From contig NZ_JABWMH010000004.1 of the NCBI RefSeq assembly GCF_013371215.1, positions 248,001-312,000 of the forward strand: a DNA stretch of 64,000 nt. Reading direction: 5' to 3'. The position numbers were made by a program, and so were the translations under genes. This document shows, piece by piece, positions 1 to 9,407 of the stretch (its first letter is position 1; each line of letters begins with the position of its first letter). Under the pieces are notes generated by a model, which was given only the letters and a program-made list of their open reading frames with translations, was not told where the DNA came from and ran no database searches. The DNA is from Parasphingorhabdus flavimaris. Its GTDB lineage: Bacteria; Pseudomonadota; Alphaproteobacteria; Sphingomonadales; Sphingomonadaceae.

Positions 1-161
1 AGCCCGTCGGCGCTCTTGGTAAGCGCGAGCGATCCGACATGTTTGAAGAAATTGCCCGGTTCCTGATTGCATGCGCTTTCCGGAATATCGGCGCAGACGC
101 GGCCTTCATCATCGATGGTGATCGCCTGGAAGGCTTTTTCGGTTGTCGATCTGCTCGCCAT
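1..161 (-). CDS. MFS transporter, N-terminal fragment (runs off the window)
   Basis: Reading the minus strand from an ATG at 161 gives an open frame of 53 codons to the window edge, starting MASRSTTEKAF and containing DDEGRVCADIPESAC and HVGSLALTKSADG. I recall this N-terminal pattern from sphingomonad major facilitator transporters, where it precedes the first membrane helix; no helix is inside the window, so this is family recall. It starts 17 bases after the prfC stop, so the two may be co-transcribed. The substrate cannot be inferred. Confidence 0.55.
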   Translation of the reverse strand, partial: MASRSTTEKAFQAITIDDEGRVCADIPESACNQEPGNFFKHVGSLALTKSADG

Positions 162-178
162 GACCGGGCTCTAGCGGA

Positions 179-1741
179 TTAACGCTCCCGCGTCGTGCTG
201 AACTTTAGGTCAGGATTGCGCTCTTCCTGATAGCCGACATCCCATGCGCTTCTTGCTAGGAACACCAGATTATTGTCGCGATCCTTGGCGAGGGCGCTCT
301 GGTTGATATTGGCAAAGGCATCGACGATTGCTTCGTCGCCGCTGATCCAGCGGGCGGTTTCGAACGGGGCCTGTTCCAGATAGGCGTCGACCTTATATTC
401 GGCCTCGAGCCGGGAAACCAGCACTTCCAGCTGCAACTGCCCGACCACACCGATGATCCAGTTGGCACCGATTTCGGGATAGAAGACCTGCACGACGCCT
501 TCTTCGCTCAGATCATCGAGCGCCTTGCGCAGTTGCTTGGTCTTGGTCGGATCGCGCAGGATCACGCGGCGGAGGATTTCAGGAGCGAAATTGGGCAGGC
601 CCGTGATACGCACCTGGTTTTTCTCGGACAAGGTATCGCCGACCCGCAGGGTGCCGTGATTGGGGATGCCGATGATATCACCCGGTTCCGCAGTGTCGGC
701 AATCTCGCGGTCCTGCGCGAAAAACAGGATCGGCGAGTGGATCGCAATCGGCTTGCCGAGACCCGAGGGCGTCAGCTTCATACCGCGTTTGAACTCGCCC
801 GAGCAGAGTCGCATGAAGGCGATCCGGTCGCGGTGCTGCGGGTCCATATTGGCCTGAATCTTGAAAATGAAGCCGGTGACATCGCTGCTAGCCGGATCAA
901 TCGGAGCCGGATCAGCGGGTTGTGGGCGGGGCGATGGTGCATAGTCGGCAATCGCCTCGATCAGCTCCTCGACGCCGAATTGCTTGAGAGCTGAACCGAA
1001 AAATACGGGCGTCAGGTCACCATTTTGGTAAGCTTCGAGATCGAAGCCGCTATAGCCGCCCTGCGCCAGTTCGCCCTCGCTGGTCAGCCGTTCGAGCGCG
1101 CTTTCGCTCAGAACCTCGGCCAGCTTGGGATCGTCGAGACCGGTAAATTGCCGGGTCACACCGTCATATTGCTTGCTGTCGCCGGTCGGTTGATGCAGCT
1201 GATTGTTGACCAGATCGTAGACGCCCTCAAACTGCCCGCCCATACCTGCGGGCCAGCTCATCGGACAGACGTCGAGCGCCAATTTGTCAGCAACCTCGTC
1301 GAGTAATTCGAACGGATCGCGGCCTTCGCGATCGACCTTGTTGACGAAGGTGATGATCGGCACGCTGCGTAGCCGGCAGACTTCGAACAGCTTGAGCGTC
1401 TGCGCCTCGATACCGCTCGCGGCATCGATCACCATGATCGCGCTGTCGACCGCGGTCAGCGTGCGATAGGTGTCCTCGGAAAAATCCTCATGGCCCGGCG
1501 TGTCGAGCAGGTTGAAGACAATGCCGTTGCGCTCGAAGGTCATGACGGAGCTGGTCACGGAAATTCCGCGCTGCTGCTCGATCTTCATCCAGTCGGACCG
1601 CGCCCGCCGGTTGTCGCCCCTCGCCTTGACCTCGCCCGCCAGATGGATAGCGCCGCCCTTCAAGAGCAGCTTCTCGGTCAGCGTCGTCTTACCCGCATCG
1701 GGGTGGGAGATGATCGCGAATGTGCGGCGTGGTTTGGTCAT
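179..1741 (-). CDS. prfC: Peptide chain release factor 3 (RF3)
   Basis: 520 aa (E. coli RF3 is 529). This cytoplasmic translational GTPase recycles RF1/RF2 from the ribosome after termination. GTPase motifs are all visible: G1 DAGKTT (15-20), G2 in RGISVTSS (58-65), G3 DTPGHEDF (80-87) and G4 NKVD (134-137). The rest matches the RF3 beta-barrel and C-terminal domains. The ATG at 1741 gives the usual MTKPRRTFAIISHPD start. It lies 17 bases upstream of an MFS transporter fragment on the same strand and downstream of a long inverted repeat. Confidence 0.97.
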   Translation of the reverse strand: MTKPRRTFAIISHPDAGKTTLTEKLLLKGGAIHLAGEVKARGDNRRARSDWMKIEQQRGISVTSSVMTFERNGIVFNLLDTPGHEDFSEDTYRTLTAVDSAIMVIDAASGIEAQTLKLFEVCRLRSVPIITFVNKVDREGRDPFELLDEVADKLALDVCPMSWPAGMGGQFEGVYDLVNNQLHQPTGDSKQYDGVTRQFTGLDDPKLAEVLSESALERLTSEGELAQGGYSGFDLEAYQNGDLTPVFFGSALKQFGVEELIEAIADYAPSPRPQPADPAPIDPASSDVTGFIFKIQANMDPQHRDRIAFMRLCSGEFKRGMKLTPSGLGKPIAIHSPILFFAQDREIADTAEPGDIIGIPNHGTLRVGDTLSEKNQVRITGLPNFAPEILRRVILRDPTKTKQLRKALDDLSEEGVVQVFYPEIGANWIIGVVGQLQLEVLVSRLEAEYKVDAYLEQAPFETARWISGDEAIVDAFANINQSALAKDRDNNLVFLARSAWDVGYQEERNPDLKFSTTRER

Positions 1742-1791
1742 TTTACTTCACTTTTCTTTCCCGCGTAGCGGGAGGTGTATTCCAAATTTGT

Positions 1792-1862
1792 CACGCGAAG
1801 CCGCGAAGACACGAAGAGTTTCTGACAACCGCCAATTCTTTGCGCCTTCGCGGCTTCGCGTG
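1792..1862. repeat. Intergenic inverted repeat, 17-bp perfect arms
   Basis: CACGCGAAGCCGCGAAG at 1792-1808 is the exact reverse complement of 1846-1862, around a 37-base loop. It fills most of the pheT-prfC gap. There is no T-run, so it does not read as a classic terminator. Repeats built from 'gcgaagccgcgaag' units are common intergenic elements in sphingomonads (recall). Confidence 0.75.
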
Positions 1863-1910
1863 AACCCAAAAGAGCTGAGGTGCAGCTAACGCTGCAATTA
1901 TTTGCTTAGA

Positions 1911-4277
1911 CTATCCTCTCAATTCAGCGCCCAATTTCGTCGCATTAGCGACAACCTTGTCCGACAGCGACTTCAGATCCTCTTCTGTCAACGTCGCATC
2001 CATCGGTTGCAGCGTTACTTCCACCGCCAGCGATTTCTTGCCTTCGCCCACGCTTGGTCCTTCGAAGAGGTCGAAAATCCGCGCATCGGTGATCAGTTTC
2101 TTGTCCGCGCCCTTGACCGCGCGTACCAGATCGCCGGCTGCCACGTCCGCATCGACGATGAAGGCGAAGTCGCGGGTCACGGCCTGCAGCGCCGGTGGCG
2201 CAAAGGCGTCGCGCATATGGCCGGATTTCTTCTTCAGCGGGATTGCGTCGAGGAAAATCTCGGCAGCCACGGCCGATCCCTTGAAGCCCATCGCCTTGGT
2301 CGTCGAGGGGTGGAGCACCCCGTAAGCCGCGAGAATCTTCTTCGGCCCGAGGCGCAAGGTGCCCGACTGGCCGGGATGATAATGATCGCCGGCTTCGGCA
2401 AAATCCATCAGCTTGTCCGTCGGCGCACCGGCGGCGTCCAATATCGCGAGTACTTCCGCCTTGGCATCATAAGCGTCGAATTTGGTTGTGGCGCCGGACT
2501 GCCAGCTCCGAGCGCGGTTTTCACCGGTCAGCAACAGACCAATGGTCGGATGCTCGCTGCTTTCCAGATAGCGGCGTCCGACTTCGAACAGGCGAATAGA
2601 CGAGGCGCCGCGCGCCGCGTTGCGTTGGGCTGCCGCGAGCAGGCCCGGGAGCAGCGAGGGCCGCATGACCTTCATGTCTTCGCTTATCGGGTTGGCGAGC
2701 GACCATGTGCCGCCGCCAAAGGGCGCGGCTTCCTTCTCGGAAATGAAGCTCCAGTTGACGACTTCGTTGAGGCCGCGTGCCGCCGCTGCCCTACGGGCCT
2801 TGCGTTCGGCCAGTTGCTCTGGCGAGGCGGTCGGCTTGGCAACGCCCGGCTTGCGCGGAAGCGGAGTCGACGGGATATTGTCGAGCCCCTCGATGCGGAT
2901 GACTTCCTCGACCAGATCCTGCCAGCCGTGGACATCGCGACGCCATGTCGGGACGGTGACCTGCCAGTTGCTATCCACCACAAAACCCAAGGCTTCCAAG
3001 ATCGCTTTCTGCCGGTCCGGAGTGACGTCCAGTCCGCCGAGCGAAGCGCATTGGCCCGGATCATAAGCGATGACATTCTGCTCTGTCGGCGCTTCACCGG
3101 CGCGGGTGATCTCACTCGCCGTGCCGCCGCAAAGTTCCTGTACCAATGCCGTGGCAATGCCGATGCCCTCTTCCAGAAAGGCCGGATCGACGCCGCGCTC
3201 GAAGCGCTGCCGGGCATCGCTTGTCAGCATGAGTTTTTGCCCGGTGCGGGCGATATGGGCGGGGTCGAAATAGGCGCATTCGATCAGCACATCGGTCGTA
3301 TTCTCGTCGGTACCGTTGGTCGCGCCGCCCATGATTCCGCCAATGCCATGCGCGCCGGCCTGATCGGCGATCACGGTCATGGTTTCGTCGAGCGTATATT
3401 CCTTGTCGTTCAAGGCCATCAGCTTTTCGCCGTTCTCGGCCTTGCGCGCGACCAGACCGCCTTGCAATTTGGCAACGTCATAGACGTGCAGCGGACGACC
3501 CTGATCGAGGGTGACATAATTGGTGATGTCGACGAGTGCCGAGATCGGTTTCTGGCCGGCGGATTTCAGTCGTGCCTGCATCCAGTCCGGTGACGCGCCG
3601 TTGGTAACACCCATGACGGTGCAACCGAAGAAGGCGGGGCAGCCTTCTGTGTCTTCTATGGCAATATCCGGACCCGCTCCCCCACGCTGCACCGTAGGCA
3701 GCGCGAGCGGTTTGAGCGTGCCCAGTCCGCTGGCCGCAAGATCCCGGGCAATGCCGCGCACGCCCATGCAATCCTGGCGATTGGGCGTGATCGCGACGTC
3801 GAGAACTGGATCGTCGAGCTGGGCATAATCCGCATAGCTGGTGCCAACCGGCGCATCAGACGGCAGTTCGATGATCCCGTCATGGTCCTCGCCCAGCTCC
3901 AGCTCGCGCGCGCTGCACATCATGCCGAAACTCTCGACATCGCGGATTTTTGCGGGTTTCAGCGTGAAGTCGCTGCCGGGAATATAGGTGCCCGGAGGGC
4001 CGAAGACACCGACCATGTCCTTGCGCGCATTGGGCGCGCCGCAGACGACCTGCCACGGCTCGGCGCTGCCATCGTCAACCTTCAGCAACTGCAGCTTGTC
4101 GGCATTGGGATGCGGTCCGGCTTCGATGACCTTGGCGACGCGGAACGGGCGCAGGGCATCGGCAGGGTTTTCAAGACCCTCCAGTTCCAGACCGATATCG
4201 GTCAATTTTTCCGTGATCTCGGTCAGGCTTGCGTCGGTGTCGAGATGGGCCTTGAGCCAGCTTAGGGAAAATTTCAT
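1911..4277 (-). CDS. pheT: Phenylalanine--tRNA ligase beta subunit
   Basis: 788 aa (E. coli 795). The beta chain of the alpha2beta2 enzyme carries the editing domain and binds tRNA-Phe. Visible are the N-terminal EMAP-like tRNA-binding domain ([14 protein letters not shown] near residue 53), the B3/B4 and B5 core, and a C-terminal FDX-ACB domain (from about residue 695, [12 protein letters not shown]). Its ATG overlaps the pheS stop by four bases (ATGA at 4274-4277), so the two are translationally coupled. Confidence 0.98.
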   Translation of the reverse strand: MKFSLSWLKAHLDTDASLTEITEKLTDIGLELEGLENPADALRPFRVAKVIEAGPHPNADKLQLLKVDDGSAEPWQVVCGAPNARKDMVGVFGPPGTYIPGSDFTLKPAKIRDVESFGMMCSARELELGEDHDGIIELPSDAPVGTSYADYAQLDDPVLDVAITPNRQDCMGVRGIARDLAASGLGTLKPLALPTVQRGGAGPDIAIEDTEGCPAFFGCTVMGVTNGASPDWMQARLKSAGQKPISALVDITNYVTLDQGRPLHVYDVAKLQGGLVARKAENGEKLMALNDKEYTLDETMTVIADQAGAHGIGGIMGGATNGTDENTTDVLIECAYFDPAHIARTGQKLMLTSDARQRFERGVDPAFLEEGIGIATALVQELCGGTASEITRAGEAPTEQNVIAYDPGQCASLGGLDVTPDRQKAILEALGFVVDSNWQVTVPTWRRDVHGWQDLVEEVIRIEGLDNIPSTPLPRKPGVAKPTASPEQLAERKARRAAAARGLNEVVNWSFISEKEAAPFGGGTWSLANPISEDMKVMRPSLLPGLLAAAQRNAARGASSIRLFEVGRRYLESSEHPTIGLLLTGENRARSWQSGATTKFDAYDAKAEVLAILDAAGAPTDKLMDFAEAGDHYHPGQSGTLRLGPKKILAAYGVLHPSTTKAMGFKGSAVAAEIFLDAIPLKKKSGHMRDAFAPPALQAVTRDFAFIVDADVAAGDLVRAVKGADKKLITDARIFDLFEGPSVGEGKKSLAVEVTLQPMDATLTEEDLKSLSDKVVANATKLGAELRG

Positions 4278-5389
4278 GCGCCGACTCCTCCGCTCAATGT
4301 GGGGACGTCGAGCGCGTCAAAACCATAATGATCGGCCCAGCGCAGGTCGCCGTCGAAAAAGGCGCGCAGATCGTCCATGCCATATTTCAGCATCGCCAGC
4401 CGGTCGATGCCGCAGCCGAAGGCAAAGCCCTGCCAGACATCGGGATCGAGCCCGCAATTGCGGATGACATTGGGGTGGACCATGCCTGAACCCAGTATCT
4501 CCATCCAGCCGCCCTCGTTGCTGCGGGAGTCACCGCCGATAATCCGACGGCCTTTTTCGACCGAAAAGCCGACATCGACTTCGGCGCTGGGTTCGGTGAA
4601 CGGAAAGTAACTCGGGCGCAGACGCAATTCGATATCGTCGCGCTCGAAGAAAGCGCGGACGAAGGTTTCCAGGGTCCATTTGAGATGGCCCATGTGGATG
4701 CCCTTGTCGATTACGAGCCCCTCGACCTGATGGAACATCGGCGTATGGGTGGCGTCGCTGTCGCTGCGATAGGTGCGTCCGGGCGCGATCAGGTATATCG
4801 GTTCGCCAGCGCCATTTGTCTGTTTTGCAACATCCATCATCGTCCGGATCTGTACCGGTGAAGTATGGGTGCGCAGCAATTTGGCCATGCCGGCTTCATC
4901 GGTCTGCGGGAAATAGAAAGTGTCGTGCATCGCGCGGGCCGGATGAGTTTCGGGAATGTTGAGCGCGGTGAAATTGTGCCAGTCGTCCTCGATTTCCGGA
5001 CCGGTGGCAACCGAGAAGCCGAGATCGGCGAAAATTTCGGCCAGTTCGTCCATGACTTGCGAGACCGGATGGATGCTGCCCTTTGGTGCGCCGGGCGGGG
5101 GCAAGGTCATGTCGAGTTTTTCGGTGGCGAGGCGTGCGTTCAATGCTTCGCTTTCCATTGCGTCTTTCCGAGCAGCGATCGCATCGGCCACCGCTTGCCG
5201 GGCGCCATTGATCTTCGGGCCTTCGGTCTGCCGCTCTTCGGGAGTCATTTTGCCCAGTGTCTTGAGCAGCAGCGAAATTTCGCCTTTCTTGCCCAGGGCA
5301 GCAACGCGAATAGCCTCGAGAGCATCGCCATCACCAGCCGCTGCTATCTGTCCGAGATATTTCTCTGCAATTTCTTCACTGGCACTCAT
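4274..5389 (-). CDS. pheS: Phenylalanine--tRNA ligase alpha subunit
   Basis: 371 aa. This is the catalytic subunit that forms Phe-AMP and charges tRNA-Phe. Class II motifs are present: motif 2 around [18 protein letters not shown] and motif 3 in [14 protein letters not shown] near the C-terminus; the coiled-coil N-terminus precedes them. I chose the ATG at 5389 ([11 protein letters not shown]) because the longer frame from 5446 adds 19 residues unlike the family and runs into the terminator. A strong hairpin-T structure lies about 60 bases upstream, between rplT and pheS. It ends rpmI-rplT transcription or attenuates pheST; I see no leader peptide. Confidence 0.97.
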   Translation of the reverse strand: MSASEEIAEKYLGQIAAAGDGDALEAIRVAALGKKGEISLLLKTLGKMTPEERQTEGPKINGARQAVADAIAARKDAMESEALNARLATEKLDMTLPPPGAPKGSIHPVSQVMDELAEIFADLGFSVATGPEIEDDWHNFTALNIPETHPARAMHDTFYFPQTDEAGMAKLLRTHTSPVQIRTMMDVAKQTNGAGEPIYLIAPGRTYRSDSDATHTPMFHQVEGLVIDKGIHMGHLKWTLETFVRAFFERDDIELRLRPSYFPFTEPSAEVDVGFSVEKGRRIIGGDSRSNEGGWMEILGSGMVHPNVIRNCGLDPDVWQGFAFGCGIDRLAMLKYGMDDLRAFFDGDLRWADHYGFDALDVPTLSGGVGA

Positions 5390-5445
5390 GGCTATACCCC
5401 ATTTTCCCTGTCGACCGTCTAAAGCAGGCTGCGGCGAAAAACCCA

Positions 5446-5480
5446 ATAAAAAAGCGCCGCGAGATTGCTCCCCGGCGCTT
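5446..5480 (-). terminator. Rho-independent terminator after rplT
   Basis: On the minus strand AAGCGCCG (5480-5473) pairs with CGGCGCTT (5459-5452) and runs into a T tract (5453-5448). It sits 20 bases after the rplT stop and about 60 bases before the pheS start. It may be read through or regulated, because pheST has no other obvious promoter. Confidence 0.8.
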
Positions 5481-5500
5481 CTTTGAATTTATGAAAATGC

Positions 5501-5863
5501 TTAGGCTTTGGCCAGAGCATCCTGCGCCTGTTTGATGATGCCGCTAAACATAGCGGGTTCATTCATCGCCAGGTCGGCCATTACTTTACGGTCCAGTTCA
5601 ATTCCGGCCAGCTTCGTGCCGTGGATGAACGTGCCATAAGTCATGCCTTCTGCGCGAACCGCAGCGTTGATACGCTGGATCCACAATGCGCGGAATGACC
5701 GTTTCTTGACCTTGCGGTCGCGATACGCATATTGACCGGCTTTTTCGACAGCCTGCCGCGCGATGCGGATGGTATTCTTGCGACGGCCGTAATAGCCCTT
5801 CGCCTGAACCAATAATCTTTTATGTTTTGTACGAGTGGTCGTACCCCGTTTTACACGTGCCAT
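5501..5863 (-). CDS. rplT: 50S ribosomal protein L20
   Basis: 120 aa, the normal size. L20 is an early-assembly 23S rRNA-binding protein and in many bacteria a repressor of its own operon. The family start [16 protein letters not shown], the basic stretch [10 protein letters not shown] and the core [14 protein letters not shown] are visible. It follows rpmI by 39 bases on the same strand, the usual order. infC, which precedes rpmI in many bacteria, is not here; an AraC-type gene ends in that position. Confidence 0.98.
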   Translation of the reverse strand: MARVKRGTTTRTKHKRLLVQAKGYYGRRKNTIRIARQAVEKAGQYAYRDRKVKKRSFRALWIQRINAAVRAEGMTYGTFIHGTKLAGIELDRKVMADLAMNEPAMFSGIIKQAQDALAKA

Positions 5864-5902
5864 AATCTATATCCTGTAAGTTTGAATGTCGCTGCGGCGG
5901 GC

Positions 5903-6106
5903 TTAGCCCAAGCCGTATGGCGCCCATTTCTTGACTGTCCGAGCATCCGCATCACACAATTTCTTGGTGCCGCGGTTCTGGCGGATATATTTGCTGTTAT
6001 GGCTCATCAAACGGTGGCGCTTGCCGGCTACGCCGTGCTTGACCTTACCGGTTGCGGTGATTTTGAAGCGTTTCTTCACACCACTTTTGGTCTTCAACTT
6101 GGGCAT
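5903..6106 (-). CDS. rpmI: 50S ribosomal protein L35
   Basis: 67 aa, the typical length, starting [17 protein letters not shown] with the conserved GKHxR-type region ([19 protein letters not shown]). It is a small basic large-subunit protein. It is the first gene of the rpmI-rplT pair; the promoter must lie in 6107-6215 or within the preceding AraC-type gene. GGAGAC just upstream of the start serves as ribosome binding site. Confidence 0.97.
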   Translation of the reverse strand: MPKLKTKSGVKKRFKITATGKVKHGVAGKRHRLMSHNSKYIRQNRGTKKLCDADARTVKKWAPYGLG

Positions 6107-6215
6107 TTTGGTCTCCTCTAGAAGTTACCGTTACGGATACTTGTGGCAGCCCAACACTGGCCAGAGCATCACATAGGAAGGGCGGCAATAGCGAGATTCG
6201 CTGGAATTGCAACAA

Positions 6216-7115
6216 TTATGTCGTGCGATCGGTGGCGGGATCGTGCAGCGCCTGCATCCCGGCACCGGCGGCGGCCATCCGGCCATGCACGGCCGCGTTG
6301 AGGAACGGATGAGGCCGTGCCTTGTAGTCCGAGGCGCTCATGCCCATAAACCGCTGAAAATCGCGCGCAAAATGGGCCTGGTCATAATATTGGTGGTCAA
6401 GGGACGATACCCAGTTCTGATCCGGGTTGAGCATGTTCTCGGCCAGCGACCGCAGAAACCGCTGGCGACGGAGGAGCAATTTCGGCGGGAAGCCAAAGGC
6501 CCTCCGACACAAGCGGTCCAGCGTCCGACCGGAGATGGCCAGCCTGTCTGCCATTGCCTGGACCGTCGCTAGGTCCGGATCGACCAGTATCGCATGGGCC
6601 TCTGCGATCATCGGGTTGTCGGGTGGTCCCTTGTCCAGCAGGCCGGAAAAAAAGGCGCTGATACGGGCGACCTCCCTGTCCGGTCCGCCAGCTTCCCCGG
6701 AATAGATGATGTCGTGCAGCTCCGCCAGGGCGGCGAGCATCGGATCGAGGCTGCCGTCGACGGCCTTGTCGGCATAATGTTCTGCCGGCGCGTCGACAAA
6801 TTTTGACCAGCCCAAAGGCAACAGGCCGACACCCCAGGAGCGCATCGCTCCCGATTCAAAGCGGGTTGCCTTGCTGGTCGGACCGAAAGCGCTGAAAAGC
6901 GGCACGGATTGCGGCTCGGCGTCCCCTATTGCAGCCGTCGGGCCTTCGCCTGAAATGAACCGCAAATTGGCCCATTCCGGGTGCAGCCAGTCGCCAATAA
7001 TCTGTCCGTTTTTCGGCCGGACTTCGGTGAGATAGAATGTACTGATATAAGGTTTCAACTGATCATTCGGCAGGAAAAAACGAATGGTAACGGGCGCGCT
7101 GTTCAATGATGACAA
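6216..7115 (-). CDS. AraC-type HTH transcriptional regulator (paralogue of 54042-54884)
   Basis: 299 aa. The N-terminal 150 residues look like the ligand-binding or DUF6597-type domain that precedes AraC helix-turn-helix regions (TFYLTEVRP, FGPTSKATRFE, GVGLLPLGW). The C-terminal half carries the HTH_18 region (MADRLAISGRTLDRLCRR, FGFPPKLLLRRQRFLR, YYDQAHFARDFQRF). The only start that keeps the N-terminus is TTG at 7115, overlapping the 3' end of hisN by 13 bases, so it probably belongs to the hisN transcript. It shares domain order and motifs with the regulator at 54042. The inducer is unknown. Confidence 0.8.
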   Translation of the reverse strand: MSSLNSAPVTIRFFLPNDQLKPYISTFYLTEVRPKNGQIIGDWLHPEWANLRFISGEGPTAAIGDAEPQSVPLFSAFGPTSKATRFESGAMRSWGVGLLPLGWSKFVDAPAEHYADKAVDGSLDPMLAALAELHDIIYSGEAGGPDREVARISAFFSGLLDKGPPDNPMIAEAHAILVDPDLATVQAMADRLAISGRTLDRLCRRAFGFPPKLLLRRQRFLRSLAENMLNPDQNWVSSLDHQYYDQAHFARDFQRFMGMSASDYKARPHPFLNAAVHGRMAAAGAGMQALHDPATDRTT

Positions 7116-7882
7116 GCAATTGCCTCCAGCACATCATCCACCCGCGCATGATCACCGATCGCCAGCACATGGCCGTCCGATTCCGCGTGGAGCGGTTCGC
7201 CGTTCCAGTCGCACATCATCCCGCCGGCGCCATCGACAATCGGGGCGAGGGCGGCGAAATCGTGAAGTTTCAGGCCCGCTTCGCAGACCACATCGACGTG
7301 GCCGCTGGCGACCAGACCGTAATTGTAGCAGTCACCGCCATAGATGATCTTTCGCGGGGCGACCTTGCCGGCGAGACCCATGAAATGCTCGGCATCATGT
7401 TCGTCAAACTGATGCGGCGTGGTGGTGGCGAGGACGGCGTCCTTGAGTTCCCGGCAGCGCGCTGATTTCGCGGGCTGCCCGTTGAACAGGGTCGGGCGAC
7501 CGACCACGCCCACCCAGCGTTCTCCGGAAATCGGCTGGTCGATGATACCGATCAGCGGAAAGCCTTCCTGCATCAGCGCAATGAGGGTGCCGAATATCGG
7601 GCGACCGGCGATAAAGCTGGTGGTGCCGTCGATCGGATCGAGTACCCACTGGCGCGACGCGCCTTCGTTGCGGGTGCCATATTCCTCGCCGATGATGCCG
7701 TCATCGGGCCGCTCGGCTTCGATAATCGCCCGCATGGCAGCTTCTGCCGCGCGATCGGCTTCGGTTACCGGCGAGGAATCATCCTTGGTTTCCTGATCGA
7801 ATCTTGCGCGGAAAAACGGGCGAATAGCCTCGCCTGCCGCTTCAGCCAGTTTTTGCGCGAGATCGATATCTTTTGGGGTCAT
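7103..7882 (-). CDS. hisN: Inositol monophosphatase-family phosphatase, probable histidinol-phosphatase
   Basis: 259 aa. It is a Mg-dependent phosphatase of the IMPase fold. In alphaproteobacteria this subgroup usually hydrolyses histidinol phosphate in histidine synthesis. Metal-site motifs are EAD (41-43), GEE (65-67) and LDPIDGTTSF (81-90), with a C-terminal aspartate in KLHDFAALAPIVDGAGG. I chose ATG 7882 (MTPKDIDLAQ), since the frame extended to 8200 only reads antisense to the neighbouring membrane gene. ATGA overlap with the upstream gene indicates coupling. Substrate choice among inositol-P, histidinol-P and PAP is not proven. Confidence 0.85.
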   Translation of the reverse strand: MTPKDIDLAQKLAEAAGEAIRPFFRARFDQETKDDSSPVTEADRAAEAAMRAIIEAERPDDGIIGEEYGTRNEGASRQWVLDPIDGTTSFIAGRPIFGTLIALMQEGFPLIGIIDQPISGERWVGVVGRPTLFNGQPAKSARCRELKDAVLATTTPHQFDEHDAEHFMGLAGKVAPRKIIYGGDCYNYGLVASGHVDVVCEAGLKLHDFAALAPIVDGAGGMMCDWNGEPLHAESDGHVLAIGDHARVDDVLEAIACHH

Positions 7883-8286
7883 TGGTCGCCGGTCTCCGCT
7901 TCGCTTGGCCGCCAGGCCCACAGGTATAAAATCAGGCCGGTGATGATGAACATGGCGCATCCGGAGAGCACCCAGGCATTGGCATACCAATAATCGCCCC
8001 AGGTGAAATCGCCCGACATGATCTTCTTCCAGCCGTTGAAATGCTGCATCCCGGCGACGATCAGCCCGAATATGGCCAGAGTCGATGCTATCCACCGGTT
8101 GAGCCAGTGTCGTGGATTGGCGAGCAATAGCAGGCCCAGCAGTCCGATCACGGTTCTTTGTGCCCGACAAAAAGGACAGACATAGACCCAGTCCGCCCAT
8201 TCGGTAGCCCAGGCGAACAGGGAGATTAAAATCGCCAATATTGCGATATGGATGCGATATTTCAGCAGCAGCTCGAAACTTGGCAT
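7879..8286 (-). CDS. Small DsbB-like membrane protein
   Basis: 135 aa with four hydrophobic segments (about residues 10-28, 44-62, 65-84 and 104-128). After the first helix it has VCPFCRAQR, the CxxC-x-x-QR signature of DsbB quinone-linked thiol oxidases. The second periplasmic cysteine pair of classic DsbB is absent; only one other Cys (in SGCAMF) is seen. It may therefore be a minimal DsbB relative or a protein of unknown thiol function. It is followed by hisN with a four-base overlap. Confidence 0.6.
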   Translation of the reverse strand: MPSFELLLKYRIHIAILAILISLFAWATEWADWVYVCPFCRAQRTVIGLLGLLLLANPRHWLNRWIASTLAIFGLIVAGMQHFNGWKKIMSGDFTWGDYWYANAWVLSGCAMFIITGLILYLWAWRPSEAETGDQ

Positions 8287-8318
8287 TGCCGTCTCCCGAT
8301 ATTAAAATGCAGCAGCGA

Positions 8319-9254
8319 CTAGTCCCAGAGGCTGCTGACCGAGCTTTCGTCAGCGATGCGCTTGATCGCTTCTCCGAGCAGGGGCGCGATCGGGAGTATC
8401 CGGATCTTGCTGGAATCGAGGGCGGATTGCGGCGTGCGGATAGTGTCTGTGATAATCAGCTTGCGCAGCGAAGAGGCGTTGACCCGTTCCACCGCTTTGC
8501 CGGAGAGGACGCCGTGGGTGATATAGGCGGCGACGTCGGTTGCACCTGCCGCGATCAGGGCATCGGCTGCGTTGCAGAGCGTGCCGGCGCTGTCGGCAAT
8601 ATCGTCGATCATGACGCAGAAGCGGCCTTTGACGTCGCCGATGATGTTCATGACTTCGGATACGCCGGCCTGTTCGCGGCGTTTGTCGACGATTGCCAGC
8701 GGCGCGTTGTCGAGCCGCTTTGCCAATGCACGGGCGCGGACCACGCCGCCGACATCGGGAGAGACGACCATGATATTCTTGTCGCTATGACGCTTGATGA
8801 TGTCTTCGCTGATCACAGGCGCGCCAAAGAGATTGTCGGTCGGGATATCGAAAAAGCCCTGAATCTGTCCGGCGTGAAGATCGACGGTCAGGACCCGATC
8901 AGCGCCGGCTTCGGTGATGAGGTTGGCGACCAGTTTGGCCGAGATTGGCGTGCGCGGTCCGGGCTTCCGGTCCTGACGGGCGTAGCCGAAATAGGGGATG
9001 ACGGCAGTAATTCGTTTGGCCGAAGCGCGGCGCAGGGCGTCGATGCTGATCAGCAATTCCATCAGATTGTCATTGGCCGGATGGCTGGTCGACTGGACGA
9101 CGAAGACATCCTCGCCGCGGACGTTTTCGTGGATTTCTATGAAAATTTCGTCGTCGGCAAAGCGCTTGACGCTTGCGTCGGTGAGCGGAATATCAAGATA
9201 TTCGGCAATTTCGCTAGCAAGCGGCAGATTACTGTTACCCGACATGAGTTTCAT
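8319..9254 (-). CDS. prs: Ribose-phosphate pyrophosphokinase (PRPP synthetase)
   Basis: 311 aa. It makes PRPP from ribose-5-phosphate and ATP for nucleotide, NAD, histidine and tryptophan synthesis. Motifs: the ATP/catalytic flexible loop [15 protein letters not shown] (93-107), [11 protein letters not shown] (125-135) and the PRPP-binding loop [10 protein letters not shown] (216-225). The start at ATG 9254 ([13 protein letters not shown]) matches the family; 17 extra upstream codons do not. The gene is divergent from nadE, which consumes a PRPP-derived product, across a 153-base gap. Confidence 0.97.
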   Translation of the reverse strand: MKLMSGNSNLPLASEIAEYLDIPLTDASVKRFADDEIFIEIHENVRGEDVFVVQSTSHPANDNLMELLISIDALRRASAKRITAVIPYFGYARQDRKPGPRTPISAKLVANLITEAGADRVLTVDLHAGQIQGFFDIPTDNLFGAPVISEDIIKRHSDKNIMVVSPDVGGVVRARALAKRLDNAPLAIVDKRREQAGVSEVMNIIGDVKGRFCVMIDDIADSAGTLCNAADALIAAGATDVAAYITHGVLSGKAVERVNASSLRKLIITDTIRTPQSALDSSKIRILPIAPLLGEAIKRIADESSVSSLWD

Positions 9255-9407
9255 AGTTGCGTTCCTCGATCCGGCGGCCCGCAAGAATCTCCAACGGAAC
9301 CTCATGACAATTTTGCGACCCTGTTAGACAGGTGGCGGTAAAATCAAAAGTCCGTATTTGCGTTTATTTAGATTGCTCCGCACCAAGGCCCTTCCTATCA
9401 GGGCGCG

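Noticed and set aside
1902-3593. A 563-codon plus-strand frame
   Set aside because: Antisense to pheT, which is a certain gene.
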